From Massilia atriviolacea (lineage in GTDB: Bacteria; Pseudomonadota; Gammaproteobacteria; Burkholderiales; Burkholderiaceae_D), in contig NZ_RXLQ01000002.1 in the NCBI RefSeq assembly GCF_003953935.1, positions 62,001-126,000 of the forward strand: a stretch of DNA of 64,000 nt. The letters are read 5' to 3'. Shown here in pieces: positions 8,381 through 22,060 of this stretch. The notes under the pieces were generated by a model. It was not told the DNA's origin and ran no database searches. It was given only the letters and a program-made list of their open reading frames with translations. The position numbers were made by a program, and so were the translations under genes. Each line of letters starts with the position of its first letter. Position 1 is the stretch's first letter.

Positions 8381-9355
8381 GTGAATGCCCGATCGCCCCT
8401 TTGCCAGCCGCTGTCCGCCGTCCCTGCCGGGCCGGCCCGCGCGCGCGCGCTGGTCGCGCCGGCCGAGCTGGAGGAGCTGGTGCGCGATCCGGCCGTGCGC
8501 CTGCTGGAGGTGGGCTGCGCGGGCCTGCCCGCCTTCGAACAGGGCCACATCGCCGGCGCCGGCTACCTCGACACGCGCGAACTGGAAGCGCCGCCGCTGT
8601 TCAACAAGGTCGGCGATGCGGCCCTGCTGCGGGTGCTGCTCGCGCACGGCATCCGGCACGACACCACCGTCGTCGTCTACAGCCGCAACCCGCTGGCGGC
8701 CGCGCGCGCGGCGCACCTGATGCTGTATGCCGGCGTGGGCGATGTGCGCATGCTCGATGGCGCCCTGGCGGCATGGAGCGCGGCCGGCCTGGCGCTGGTC
8801 GCGGGCGCGCCCGCCGTGGCGGCGCCGGCGCGCGCGTTCGGCGCGCCGTTCCCCGGCCGGCCCGATTACCTGACCGATATGGCGCAGGCGCGCGCCCTGC
8901 TGGCGCGCTCCGACGCCGCCCTGGTCAGCATCCGCACCTGGAGCGAGTATTCCGGCGCCACCTCGGGCTACAGCTACATCGACGCGCGCGGCGAGATTCC
9001 CGGCGCGCTGTGGGGCCACGCCGGGCACGAGGGCGACGTGAACAGCATGAGCCACTTTCAGCACGCCGACGGACGCATGCTCGATGGCGCCGCGATCGAG
9101 GCGCTGTGGCGCGCCGGCGGCATTCGCCGCAGCGCCCATAACGCCTTTTACTGCGGCACCGGCTGGCGCGCCTCGCTGGCCTTCTTTTATGCCTGGCTGA
9201 TGGGCTGGGAGCGCATCAGCGTGTACGACGGCGGCTGGTACGAATGGAGCGCCGACCCGGCCAACCCGGTCGCCATTAACGCTGCGGAAAAGGCGCCGCC
9301 ACGATGCGGAACGCCAGTTCCATCGGGTCCTGTACCGTCAGCGCGCCGCCCATGA
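8381..9355 (+). CDS. Two-domain sulfurtransferase (rhodanese)
   Basis: The gene encodes two tandem rhodanese domains. The N-terminal domain (HIAGAGYLDTRELE, TTVVVYSRN) lacks a catalytic cysteine. The C-terminal domain has the active-site loop CGTGWRAS, in which Cys carries the persulfide. Proteins of this layout transfer sulfur from thiosulfate or 3-mercaptopyruvate to cyanide or thiols. The start is uncertain: GTG at 8381 is used here, and TTG at 8366 is in frame; neither has a strong ribosome site. The last 80 bases overlap the convergent yceI-like gene; the C-terminal tail encoded there (Pro/Arg-rich) looks like read-through beyond the domain. Confidence 0.88.
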   Translation: MNARSPLCQPLSAVPAGPARARALVAPAELEELVRDPAVRLLEVGCAGLPAFEQGHIAGAGYLDTRELEAPPLFNKVGDAALLRVLLAHGIRHDTTVVVYSRNPLAAARAAHLMLYAGVGDVRMLDGALAAWSAAGLALVAGAPAVAAPARAFGAPFPGRPDYLTDMAQARALLARSDAALVSIRTWSEYSGATSGYSYIDARGEIPGALWGHAGHEGDVNSMSHFQHADGRMLDGAAIEALWRAGGIRRSAHNAFYCGTGWRASLAFFYAWLMGWERISVYDGGWYEWSADPANPVAINAAEKAPPRCGTPVPSGPVPSARRP

Positions 9356-9959
9356 CCGACATCGGCGTGATGCCGAAATCGCTCTGGTTCAGGGTAAACG
9401 CGCCGCTGGCGGTCAGGCCGGCGGCGCTGCGCTCGATGGTGGCCGGCACGTCGAGCGTGCGCGACACGCCGTGCAGCTTGACCGTCAGGCGCAAGATATC
9501 GGCCCTGTCGCCGGCGCGTTCGGCGTGCAGTTCCACCAGCGGATAGCGCTCCGCCTCCAGCACCCTTGTAAGCATATTGGTGCGGGTGCCGGCGATGGCA
9601 TCGGCGTCGGGCTGCGTGGTCAGCCCGGCCTTGGTGCGCAGGTCGGTCTCGTCGACCGTCATCTGGTCGAGCCGGAAGCGGAAGTCGGCGCGGCCGGCGT
9701 CTGGCGCGACGAAGCCTTCGACACTGCGGCTGGCGACCACGTGGTCGTGTCCCATGCGCGCAAACGTGCCGCCGCGCCGCACCGTCACGGTAATGAGCGA
9801 GTGCGCCGGATCGATGCGCAGCACCGGCTGGGTGCGCGCGGCGTCCTGGTACCAGCTGAAGGCGGGCGTGGTGGGCGTCGGCGCCGGCGGCGGTGTGGGC
9901 GTGCTGGCGCAGCCGGCGACGAGCAGCAGCAGCGGGAGGTAGGTTCGGATCGGTTTCAT
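9276..9959 (-). CDS. YceI-family lipoprotein
   Basis: This 227-residue protein has a lipoprotein signal peptide; the lipobox LVAGC makes Cys17 the lipidated residue. A Pro/Thr-rich linker follows, then a YceI-like lipocalin-fold domain (DPAHSLITVTV, GTFARMGHDHVV, LHGVSRTLDVPATIE, NQSDFGITPMSVMGGAL). YceI proteins bind long isoprenoid or amide lipids; a role in periplasmic or outer-membrane stress is usual for the family, but the ligand is unknown here. The 3' end overlaps the convergent rhodanese gene by 80 bases. The gene is transcribed away from the GspF-like gene only in sense of spacing: both are on the minus strand, 37 bases apart. Confidence 0.88.
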   Translation of the reverse strand: MKPIRTYLPLLLLVAGCASTPTPPPAPTPTTPAFSWYQDAARTQPVLRIDPAHSLITVTVRRGGTFARMGHDHVVASRSVEGFVAPDAGRADFRFRLDQMTVDETDLRTKAGLTTQPDADAIAGTRTNMLTRVLEAERYPLVELHAERAGDRADILRLTVKLHGVSRTLDVPATIERSAAGLTASGAFTLNQSDFGITPMSVMGGALTVQDPMELAFRIVAAPFPQR

Positions 9960-9996
9960 GGGCTCGATTGTGGCACGATTGTCGGACCTGGGGCGT

Positions 9997-10980
9997 TCAC
10001 AGTGGCGCGGCCGGGTGCGGCGGACTAGCGAGTATGCTCGACGCCATCCACACGGCCACCAGCGCGTAGAACACGCGCGGCAGCCAGGCCATCATCTCCA
10101 GCTGGAAGCGGTTGATGCTGTCGCTCTCGCTGGCGGCATGGCGGCGCAGCATCTCGGGCAGCGTGCCGCTTTCTTCCCCTGTCAGCACCAGCGCGCGCAG
10201 CTGGCGGGTATCGGCCAGGCGCAGCGCGCCGACCGCCTGCGCCAGCGTGGCGCCGGCTTCGAGCTTGGGCAGCATCGCTTCCAGGTCGGCGCGCACGATG
10301 CGGTTGCCGACCGTGTCCAGCGCCACCGGCATGGCGTCGAACAGCGGCAGGCCGGCATCGAGCAGCAGCGCCAGGCTGTCGACAAAGTCGCGCATATTGC
10401 GCCGCAGGTGCATCGGGCCGAAGACGGGGAGCGCCAGCAGGGCGCGTTCAATGCCGGCGCGCCCGGGCGACTCGCTGCCGGAGCCGAACCATTCGCTCGC
10501 GCGCAGCGCCAGCAGGGCGGCGCCCGCGAGCACCAGCAAGGGCGCCAGCACGCGCCACAGGTAGCCGCCGGCCGACAGGGTACCGGCGACCATTTGCGGC
10601 AGTGGCTGCACCAGCAAGGCGATGATCAGGATCGCGACCGGCAGCATCATGCGCGAGCGCAGCAAGGACAGTTGCCGCTCGCGCGTGGCATGGAAATCGG
10701 CCAGCAGCTGGTAGGCCGCCAGCGCTCTGCCGGCAGTGAAGGCGGCGCGCAGAAGGCGCGCTTCGAACACGGTGAACAAGCCGCTCGCCAGCCCCGCGCC
10801 GGCCGGCTCGTTGCGGCGCGCCGCCAGCTTGCGGAATGCCGCTACCCGTTCGCGCCCGCTGCGCCCCAGGTCGAGCAGCGCGTAGGCCTTGTCCGGCGGC
10901 AGGCCGGCCTTTTCCATGGCCGCCAGGTGCTGGAACAGCTGCGCGCGCAGCGGGGCGGGAAGAGGGCGGTGGCGGGTCAT
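9997..10980 (-). CDS. GspF/PilC-like type II secretion system F domain protein, orphan
   Basis: This 327-residue inner-membrane protein starts at MTRHRPLPAPL. It carries two GspF-type helical domains (about 10-110 and 190-300: LFQHLAAMEKAGLPPDKAY and FVDSLALLLDAGLPLFDAM) with hydrophobic segments around 120-165 and at the C-terminus (RVFYALVAVWMASSIL). F proteins are the inner-membrane platform of type II secretion and type IV pilus machines. No ATPase (E), pilin or secretin gene is adjacent, so it is an orphan or works with a machine encoded elsewhere. Confidence 0.82.
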   Translation of the reverse strand: MTRHRPLPAPLRAQLFQHLAAMEKAGLPPDKAYALLDLGRSGRERVAAFRKLAARRNEPAGAGLASGLFTVFEARLLRAAFTAGRALAAYQLLADFHATRERQLSLLRSRMMLPVAILIIALLVQPLPQMVAGTLSAGGYLWRVLAPLLVLAGAALLALRASEWFGSGSESPGRAGIERALLALPVFGPMHLRRNMRDFVDSLALLLDAGLPLFDAMPVALDTVGNRIVRADLEAMLPKLEAGATLAQAVGALRLADTRQLRALVLTGEESGTLPEMLRRHAASESDSINRFQLEMMAWLPRVFYALVAVWMASSILASPPHPAAPL

Positions 10981-11068
10981 GCCGGGATTGTGGCACAGCG
11001 TGAGCGAAGCCGCCAAATTGGCGCTATGATGCGGCTTGCTGTTTCGTCATCAACCCGAAAGGAATGCC

Positions 11069-11773
11069 ATGATCGATCTGTATTCGGCCGCCACGCCGAA
11101 CGGCCACAAAGTCTCCATCGCACTGGAAGAACTGGGCTTGCCGTACACCTTGCACGCGCTTGAGCTGAACCAGAACCAGCAGAAGGAAGACTGGTTCCTC
11201 GCCATCAATCCGAACGGCCGCATTCCGGCGATTGTCGACCGCGCCGAAGACAACTTTGCGGTGTTCGAGTCGGGCGCCATCCTGGTCTACCTGGCCGAAA
11301 AGACCGGGCGGCTGATGCCGGCGGACGTCAAGGGCCGTTCGCAAGTCATGCAGTGGCTGATGTTCCAGATGGGCGGCATCGGTCCGATGATGGGGCAGGC
11401 GAATGTGTTTTACCGCTACTTCCCCGAAAAGATCCAGCCCGCGATCGACCGTTACCAGGGCGAGAGCCGGCGCCTGTTCAAGGTGCTCGACGGCCGCCTG
11501 CGCGATCATGAATTCCTGGCCGGCGATTATTCGATCGCCGATATCGCCAACTGGGCCTGGGTGCGCACGCACAAGTGGTCGGGCGTATCGGTCGAGGACC
11601 TGCCGCACCTGCAGCGCTGGATCGACGCCATTCGCGCGCGGCCCGCGGTGGAAAAGGGCTTGCAGATGCCGCCGTCGCCGCGCGAGCTCAATTCGTCGAG
11701 CGAAGAGGAAGCGGCCAAATTCTCGGCCGCCGCCCGCACCATGCTCGAAACCGGCCAGTCGCGCAACACCTAA
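11069..11773 (+). CDS. Glutathione S-transferase-like disulfide-bond oxidoreductase (YfcG/YghU-like)
   Basis: The protein has 234 residues and starts at [12 protein letters not shown] with a ribosome site AAAGGA. The thioredoxin-like N-terminal domain has the Asn of [16 protein letters not shown], the cis-Pro region [12 protein letters not shown] and the glutathione gamma-Glu-binding ESGAIL. The helical C-terminal domain includes [12 protein letters not shown] and [13 protein letters not shown]. This matches YfcG/YghU, which reduce disulfides with glutathione. A second, more distant GST gene follows 18 bases after the stop, so the two are probably co-transcribed. Confidence 0.9.
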   Translation: MIDLYSAATPNGHKVSIALEELGLPYTLHALELNQNQQKEDWFLAINPNGRIPAIVDRAEDNFAVFESGAILVYLAEKTGRLMPADVKGRSQVMQWLMFQMGGIGPMMGQANVFYRYFPEKIQPAIDRYQGESRRLFKVLDGRLRDHEFLAGDYSIADIANWAWVRTHKWSGVSVEDLPHLQRWIDAIRARPAVEKGLQMPPSPRELNSSSEEEAAKFSAAARTMLETGQSRNT

Positions 11774-11791
11774 CCACTCGCAAGGATGCCC

Positions 11792-12412
11792 ATGAAACTG
11801 TACGTCAGCACGTTCGCGCCCAACCCGCGCCGGGTTACCATGTTCATCGCCGAAAAAGGCATTACCGGGATCGAGCAGGTGATGATCGACCTGGCCGCGA
11901 ATGAACACAAGAGCGAGGCTTATGTGGCCAAGAATCCGCTGGCGCGCGTGCCGGCGCTGGAACTGGACGACGGCCGCGTGCTGTGCGAAACGCGCGCCAT
12001 CTGCACCTATCTGGAAGGGCTGTATCCGGAGCCGAACCTGATGGGCGAAGGGTTCGAGGAGCGCGCCTTTATCGAGATGGCCGACCGCCGCGTGGAGATG
12101 CATCTGTTCCTGGGCATCGCCAACAGCGTGCGCCACACGCATCCGGGACTGGCGGTGCTGGAGCAGCCGCAGTTTCCCGACTTCGGCGCCTCGCAGGGCG
12201 AGAAGATGCGCGAGCACGCGCGCTGGCTCGATGGCGAACTGGCCAAGCGGCCGTTCGTGGCAGGGGAGCGGTTTACGGTGGCCGATATCACGGCGTGGTG
12301 CGCGCTCGAATTTGCGCGTGGCTTGATGAAGTTCAGGCCGGGCGCGGAAGGCATGGCGCATTTGCAGGCGTGGCGCGACCGCATGGCGGAACGGCCGTCG
12401 GCGGCGCGCTAG
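11792..12412 (+). CDS. Glutathione S-transferase family protein
   Basis: The protein has 206 residues. The ATG at 11792 (MKLYVSTFAPNPRRV) is preferred because an AAGGA site sits 5 bases upstream; the ATG at 11786 would overlap that site. The N-terminal thioredoxin fold contains FAPNPRRVTMFIAEKGI, LARVPALELDDG and the Glu-Thr of CETRAICTYLE. The C-terminal helical domain includes GERFTVADITAWCALEF. It belongs to the GST superfamily, with the substrate unknown. It sits directly behind the YfcG-like gene. Confidence 0.88.
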   Translation: MKLYVSTFAPNPRRVTMFIAEKGITGIEQVMIDLAANEHKSEAYVAKNPLARVPALELDDGRVLCETRAICTYLEGLYPEPNLMGEGFEERAFIEMADRRVEMHLFLGIANSVRHTHPGLAVLEQPQFPDFGASQGEKMREHARWLDGELAKRPFVAGERFTVADITAWCALEFARGLMKFRPGAEGMAHLQAWRDRMAERPSAAR

Positions 12413-12514
12413 AGCAGGAATGCCGCGATGGTCCGGCAAATTCGGGGGTATTCATCGGCGTAACAGCGGAAATGGCCGATGTAATCGGTTTCTTGGCGGC
12501 GGCGCGCTTGCGGC

Positions 12515-12562
12515 GCGCTACGCGACGCGCTACGCGACGCGCTACGCGACGCGCTACGCGAC
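12515..12562. repeat. 12-bp tandem repeat, four units, at the end of cheR
   Basis: Four perfect head-to-tail copies of GCGCTACGCGAC are followed by a partial fifth unit. The minus-strand stop codon (TAG) of cheR at 12554-12556 is inside the last unit. Because the period is a multiple of three, every unit carries the same in-frame TAG. This is a short minisatellite, probably expanded by slippage. Confidence 0.9.
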
Positions 12563-13392
12563 GCGCTTGTACCACGCCTGATGCGCAAACACCGGCTGGT
12601 AGCTGGCCGCCAGCGTGTCGCCCGGCGCCAGCGCGCGGTCGATGCCCAGCACCCCGAAGCGCGCCAGGCTGTCGTGAAACAGGCGCAGCACGCGCTGGCG
12701 CAGCAGCGGTCCGAAATCGGCCAGCGCGCGCCGGCATAGGATCAGCTGGAACTCGTTGAACGAGGCATCCGTCACCAGATTGTACTGTGCCCACGTGACG
12801 CGGCTGCGCAGCGCCGGCAGCAGCACCGCGCGCTTGCCGCGCACCTCGAAATAATCGGCCAGCTTGGCCGTGCCGCCGCTTTTCAGGTAGTTCTCCTGGT
12901 ACTGCGCCATGCGCTCCATGGGAATGCTGGCGTCGACCGCTTCGGCCAGCAGTTCCTCGTTGGCGACGGTGGCAAAAATCTCGGTCCGCCGATGCATCTT
13001 CTGCTCGGCCAGCAGAATCGCCAGCGACCACGCTTCCTCCGCATGCGCGCATTCGGCCAGCCACACCTTCGGCAGCGCCGACGCGCCCAGGCAGGTACAC
13101 AGCACCTCGCGCAGCTGGCGCACCTGCTCCGGGTCGTCGAACAGGAAGGCCGGCCGCACGCTCAGCGCGCGCAGCAGCGCCGATGCCGACGCCGCGTCGT
13201 GCAGCACGCGGTCCTGCAGCAGCGATACCGTCGCCAGATCGCGCTCGGCCATCAAGCCAAGCACCCGCCGTTTCAGGCCGCAGCGCTCGTAGGCGCGGAA
13301 GTCGAAGCCGTAGCGCTGGAAAACCCCTTCCAGCAAAAGGTCGATTTCCAGCTCGTCGCCGGCAGCACCGGGGCCTTGCCTCGCCGTCCCGT

Positions 13393-13405
<13 letters not shown>
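12554..13405 (-). CDS. CheR-type protein-glutamate methyltransferase
   Basis: This is a CheR-family protein of about 283 residues. Its small N-terminal domain matches ELEIDLLLEGVFQRYGFDFR, and the SAM-binding domain follows (KVWLAECAHAEEAWSLAILL, TEIFATVANEELLAEA, VTWAQYNLVTDASFNEFQLILCRR). Several catalytic-loop positions differ from the classic chemotaxis CheR. The start overlaps the end of the poly-HAMP kinase: GTG at 13405 or TTG at 13396, the latter nearly coincident with the kinase TGA, so translation is coupled. CheR proteins paired with hybrid kinases of this type methylate or modulate the kinase; no CheB methylesterase gene is present here. The gene ends in a 12-bp repeat. Confidence 0.85.
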
Positions 13406-18560
<5,155 letters not shown>

Positions 18561-18564
<4 letters not shown>

Positions 18565-20462
18565 CGGCTTTGTCCTCGTTTTTTGGGAGTTGAAAGAGCG
18601 GCCTGATTCGGGTTCGGGCTCGTTGTTTGGTGTTGGGTTCCTGCCTGCAGCAGCGCCAGCATGTCGGGCGCGGGCAGGGGAGGGCTGAGTAGTTCGCCCT
18701 GGAATTCGTCGCAGCCGAGCGATTTTAGAACGGCCAGCTGTCCGGCGCTATGCACGCCCTGCGCCAGCACGCGCAGGCCGAGCGCGCGCCCGAGGTGGAC
18801 GATGGCCGCGGCCATGTCGGTACCGCGTTCGACGCCGATGGCGCGCACGAAGGCGCGGTCGATCTTCATGGCGTCCAGCGGCAGGTCGCGCAGCATGGCC
18901 AGGGCCGCGCCGGCGCTGCCGAAATCGTCGACCGTCAGGCGCACGCCGGCCGCTTTCAGCTGGCGCAGCACGGCCGCGCTGTCGCGCGTGTCGAGCAGCA
19001 GGTGTTCGGGAATCTCGAGCTCCAGCCAGCCGGCCCCCAGCTTGCAGCGGCGCAGGTGGGCCAGTACGCGCGCGGCCAGTTCGGGCCGGATCTGCAGCAG
19101 CGCCAGGTCGACCGCCATGACGACCTGCGCCACCGGCGCCGCGCGCGCGGCGCGCCAGGCGGCGGCCTGGGCGCATGCCGCGCCCAGCATCCATTCGCAT
19201 ACCTGTTCGAGCAGCAGGCTGTCGGCCACGTCGGGCAGGAAGCGCGGTGCCGCGATCAGGCCGTGGCGCGGGTGGCGCCAGTACAACAGCGCTTCGACCG
19301 CGCAGATGGCGCCATCGGGCAGGGCGGCGCGCGGCTGGTACAGCAGGTCGAACTGCCCGCCTGCCAGCGCCGCCTGCAGTTCGGTCACCCACTGGGCGCG
19401 CTCGCGTTCGCGCGTGTTGAGCTCTTCGCGAAAGAACTCGATGCTGCCGCGCCGGTGCTGCTTGGCGTGGTACATGGCGGTGTCGGCGTTTTTCATCAGC
19501 TGCGCGGCGCTGCCGCCGTCCTGCGGATACAGGCCGATGCCGATGCTGGTGGAGGTCGCGATGCGCTGGCCGTTGATCTCGAAAGGGCGCGAATGCGCCT
19601 GCTCGATCTTGCGCGCCACCCGCGCCGCGTTGGCGCCGGCCCCGCGCCCTTCCAGCAGCACCACGAATTCGTCGCCGCCCAGGCGCGCCACCACGTCCGA
19701 CACGCGCACCGCCGCCAGCAGGCGCGCGGCGACCTGGCGCAGCAGTTCGTCGCCCACTTCGTGGCCGAGCGAGTCGTTGATCTGCTTGAAGCGGTCCAGG
19801 TCGAGGAACAGCAGCGCGAATTCGCCGCCGTGGCGGTCGGCGCTGGCGACCGCGTGTTCGAGCTGGGCGATCAGCGAGCGCCGGTTGACCAGGTTGGTCA
19901 GCGGATCGCGGATCGAGAGCGCCTGCGCGCGCTGTTCGGCGACCTTGCGTTCGGCCACTTCCTGCTCCAGCGCGCGGTTGATCCGTTCCAGGTCCTGCAC
20001 GCGCTGCACGCGCAGGTCCTGGTTGAGCAGCGACAGTTCGCGCGTCTTGGCCTGCAGTTCCAGGTTCTTGCGGGTCAGGTCGACGAACACCGCCACCTTG
20101 GTTTGCAGGACCTGCGGGATCACCGGTGTAAACAGATAGTCGGCCGCGCCCTTGCTGTACGCTTCCAGCCGGTGCCGTTCGTCGCCGTAATGGGCGGTGA
20201 TGAAGATGATCGGCACCGCGCTCGAACGCGGGTGCGAGTGGATCGCTTCGGCCGTTTCGAAGCCGTCCATGCCGGGCATGTTCGCGTCCAGCAGGATCAC
20301 GGCGAAGTCGTGGTTCAGCACCATGCGCAGCGCTTCATGGCCGGAGCGGGCCTTGAGCAGCGCGTAGTGCTGCGCGCGCGTGGCCTCGGACAGGAGGCTT
20401 TCGAGCGCCATCAGGCTGGCGCCGTCGTCGTTGACAAGTAAGACTTTCGGAATGATCTGCAC
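18561..20462 (-). CDS. Response regulator REC-GGDEF-EAL, probable diguanylate cyclase with degenerate EAL
   Basis: The protein has 633 residues with a GTG start. The receiver (5-125) has [10 protein letters not shown] and [14 protein letters not shown]. The GGDEF domain (about 195-355) has a full [10 protein letters not shown] and an intact product-binding RVSD five residues upstream. The EAL domain (370-620) keeps EALLYW, DDFG and MKIDRAF. It has Asp instead of the metal-binding Asn (MAVDLALLQ) and AQGVHS where active enzymes have AEGVET, so phosphodiesterase activity is doubtful. It is first in the operon with the poly-HAMP kinase (4-base ATGA overlap), whose phosphoryl groups it may receive. 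That would link the kinase to c-di-GMP synthesis. Confidence 0.92.
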
Positions 20463-20914
20463 GGTGCGGTAGTCTGTTTGAAATGGCTGCCGATCATATT
20501 CTTTACCACGGGAACAGCCACTGTATACCAGTGCGCCAAGCAGTCAAGCACCCGGCGGCGGCGGCGCCGGCAGCGCCGGAATGTCACAGCTTACCCTTTC
20601 TTGATGACAAGGCGACGAAAAGTGGGGAGAGCCTACCGGAGAATAAATTTCCCCGCCGCACAGTTCATTGCGTAGGATAGCGATGTTGCGATACCGCTAC
20701 GGGTTTGGCTTCATGGCGCAAGTCAAGCCGACGCAACTGTTAGTTTACTTTCTGCGGGGAATCAGAGGTCAAATTTGTCCAACACAGGGTGTTTTAAACG
20801 CCTAAAATACTGACAAATAGTTACATGAATGGGAGAGTTAGTTAACTGAACAATACCCGCTAGTGTCATTACGCGATATTTGTGTAAAATAGGCAACACA
20901 AGGGAGTGACGGCA
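20463..20914. other. 452-bp intergenic region between divergent REC-GGDEF-EAL and luxR genes
   Basis: This stretch must hold both divergent promoters. The first 280 bases are GC-rich next to the minus-strand gene and then become AT-rich, unlike the surrounding coding DNA. Short reading frames at 20478-20680 are Arg-rich and look non-coding. Before luxR there is a near-perfect dyad (20837-20851) and an AT-rich stretch around 20876-20890. I saw no full lux box. Confidence 0.6.
20837..20851. promoter_or_regulatory. Dyad in the luxR promoter region
   Basis: GTTAGTTAACTGAAC is centred on GTTAAC and is palindromic at 13 of 15 positions. It lies 64-78 bases upstream of the luxR ATG and may be a regulator site. 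Its partner is unknown. Confidence 0.35.
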
Positions 20915-21652
20915 ATGGTGAAAATGGGACAACTGATGACGCTTTTGAAAAGCGACCAGGAGAATGGCTGGAGCTCGGCCCTGTTTTCGCTGGCCCACGA
21001 CCAGGGATTCGACCAGGTGTTATACGGCACGGTGGGCTCGAAGCACGTCAAGCTGGAGACGGCCTTCGTGTACAGCAACTATGCGCCCGCATGGCGCACC
21101 CGCTACGACGCCGACAAGCTGCACTATGTCGACCCGACCGTCTCCCACTGCCTGACCAGCTCGTTGCCGATCGTGTGGGAACCGGATACCTTCCACTCCC
21201 CCGGCCAGCGCGAGCTGTACGAGGAAGCCTGCGGCTACGGCATCCGTTCAGGCATTACGTTTCCGATCCACGGGCCGAGCGGAGAATTCGGCGTGGTCAG
21301 TTTTGCCTCGGACGCCCAGCCCAACAGCGATTTCGACAGCCGGATCAGCCAGCTGATGCCTTCGCTCTCGCTGATCCGCGATTATGCCTTCGAGTCCTCG
21401 CTCAAGTTCGTCGCGCCCAAGGCCGGCGCGGAGCCGCTGCCGCGCCTGACCAAGCGCGAGCTGGAAGTGCTCAACTGGGTCATGGTCGGCAAATCTTCGT
21501 GGGAAATCTCGAAGATCGTCCTCTGCTCCGAGGCCACGGTGAATTTTCACATCGGTAACATCCGGGTGAAGTTCAACGTCAACACTCGGCAGCAGGCGCT
21601 GGTCAAGGCGATCAGCATGGGCATCATCAGCCCGGAAGATCCCCATCGCTGA
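20915..21652 (+). CDS. luxR: LuxR-family quorum-sensing transcriptional activator
   Basis: This 245-residue protein starts at the ATG preceded by AGGGAG at 8-base spacing. The autoinducer-binding domain (about 20-165) contains YAPAWRTRYDADKLHYVDPTV, with the conserved Trp, Tyr and Asp that line the acyl-homoserine-lactone pocket, and GYGIRSGITFPIHGPSGEFG. The C-terminal LuxR helix-turn-helix (about 175-240) reads LTKRELEVLNWVMVGKSSWEIS, then SEATVNFHIGNI. It is expected to bind the lux box at 21971-21990 and activate luxI and possibly the rsaL-like gene. The 3' end overlaps the convergent rsaL-like gene by 26 bases, the same arrangement as lasR/rsaL. Confidence 0.95.
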   Translation: MVKMGQLMTLLKSDQENGWSSALFSLAHDQGFDQVLYGTVGSKHVKLETAFVYSNYAPAWRTRYDADKLHYVDPTVSHCLTSSLPIVWEPDTFHSPGQRELYEEACGYGIRSGITFPIHGPSGEFGVVSFASDAQPNSDFDSRISQLMPSLSLIRDYAFESSLKFVAPKAGAEPLPRLTKRELEVLNWVMVGKSSWEISKIVLCSEATVNFHIGNIRVKFNVNTRQQALVKAISMGIISPEDPHR

Positions 21653-21917
21653 GCTTGCCCTTGACGTACAGCTTGACCAGGATCGCCACCGGCGCCGGAA
21701 TGCCGAGGCCGGTCTCGAAGCGGCTGCCGCTCGACTGGGTGACGCCGAAGCGGCCCCAGAATTTTTCCTGGCTTTCGCGCTTGCTGATCCTGAAGCGTTT
21801 CAGTTCGCTGTGAGGCGTGCTTGCCATCGTGCCGGCAATCGCAGCGCCGCTATCGTGATCGACCTCGGCGCGATGCTCTGCCACGGAAGCCGACTGGTAA
21901 TTGAAATCCTGTGCCAT
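21627..21917 (-). CDS. rsaL: RsaL-like quorum-sensing repressor
   Basis: This is a 96-residue DNA-binding protein starting at MAQDFNYQSAS behind a GAGGAAA ribosome site. The C-terminal 60 residues (RISKRESQEKFWGRFGVTQ, SSGSRFETGLGIPAP, VAILVKLYVKGKLSDGDL) closely resemble Pseudomonas RsaL, as I remember that sequence: RRESQETFWSRFGISQSCGS, then RFENGENIPFPI. RsaL is a tetrahelical HTH repressor that shuts down lasI. The gene lies between luxR and luxI, opposite to both, as in lasR-rsaL-lasI and ppuR-rsaL-ppuI. A site matching the RsaL operator lies in front of luxI. The N-terminal 35 residues are variable. The protein is therefore expected to form the negative arm of the circuit. Confidence 0.85.
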   Translation of the reverse strand: MAQDFNYQSASVAEHRAEVDHDSGAAIAGTMASTPHSELKRFRISKRESQEKFWGRFGVTQSSGSRFETGLGIPAPVAILVKLYVKGKLSDGDLPG

Positions 21918-21970
21918 AACGTTTCCTCGCAAACAAAAACTCAGTATTTCATCCGGCATGCGAAATGGGT

Positions 21971-21990
21971 ACCTAGCAACTCTACTAGTT
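21971..21990. promoter_or_regulatory. lux box between rsaL-like gene and luxI
   Basis: ACCTAGCAACTCTACTAGTT is a 20-base dyad with the invariant CT-N12-AG of lux/las boxes and 5 of 6 matched end bases. Its centre lies about 45 bases upstream of a predicted rsaL start (AATACT at 21948-21943 as -10 element) and about 80 bases upstream of the luxI ATG. One box could therefore serve both divergent promoters. Confidence 0.75.
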
Positions 21991-22018
21991 ATGTTAATGA
22001 CTTTTTTGCATGATTCTT

Positions 22019-22033
22019 CATGCAAGTTGCATA
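22019..22033. promoter_or_regulatory. RsaL-type operator in the luxI promoter
   Basis: CATGCAAGTTGCATA matches the Pseudomonas RsaL site TATGnAAnTTnCATA (recalled from the literature) at every fixed base except the first. It lies 29 bases downstream of the lux box and 28 bases before the luxI ATG, over the expected transcription start. A second dyad, TGCATGA-N4-TCATGCA (22007-22024), overlaps its left part. Confidence 0.7.
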
Positions 22034-22060
22034 ACTTTTACATAAAGCGAGGTACTCAAG

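Noticed and set aside
12333-13100. Alternative cheR-overlapping frame ending in an Arg-rich RRVA tail
   Set aside because: The cheR frame has the conserved domain and a natural YKRV-type end. The Arg-rich tail belongs to another frame and is a product of the 12-bp repeat.
20478-20680. 65-residue frames upstream of luxR
   Set aside because: Arg-rich translations with no ribosome site or homology pattern, inside a divergent promoter region.
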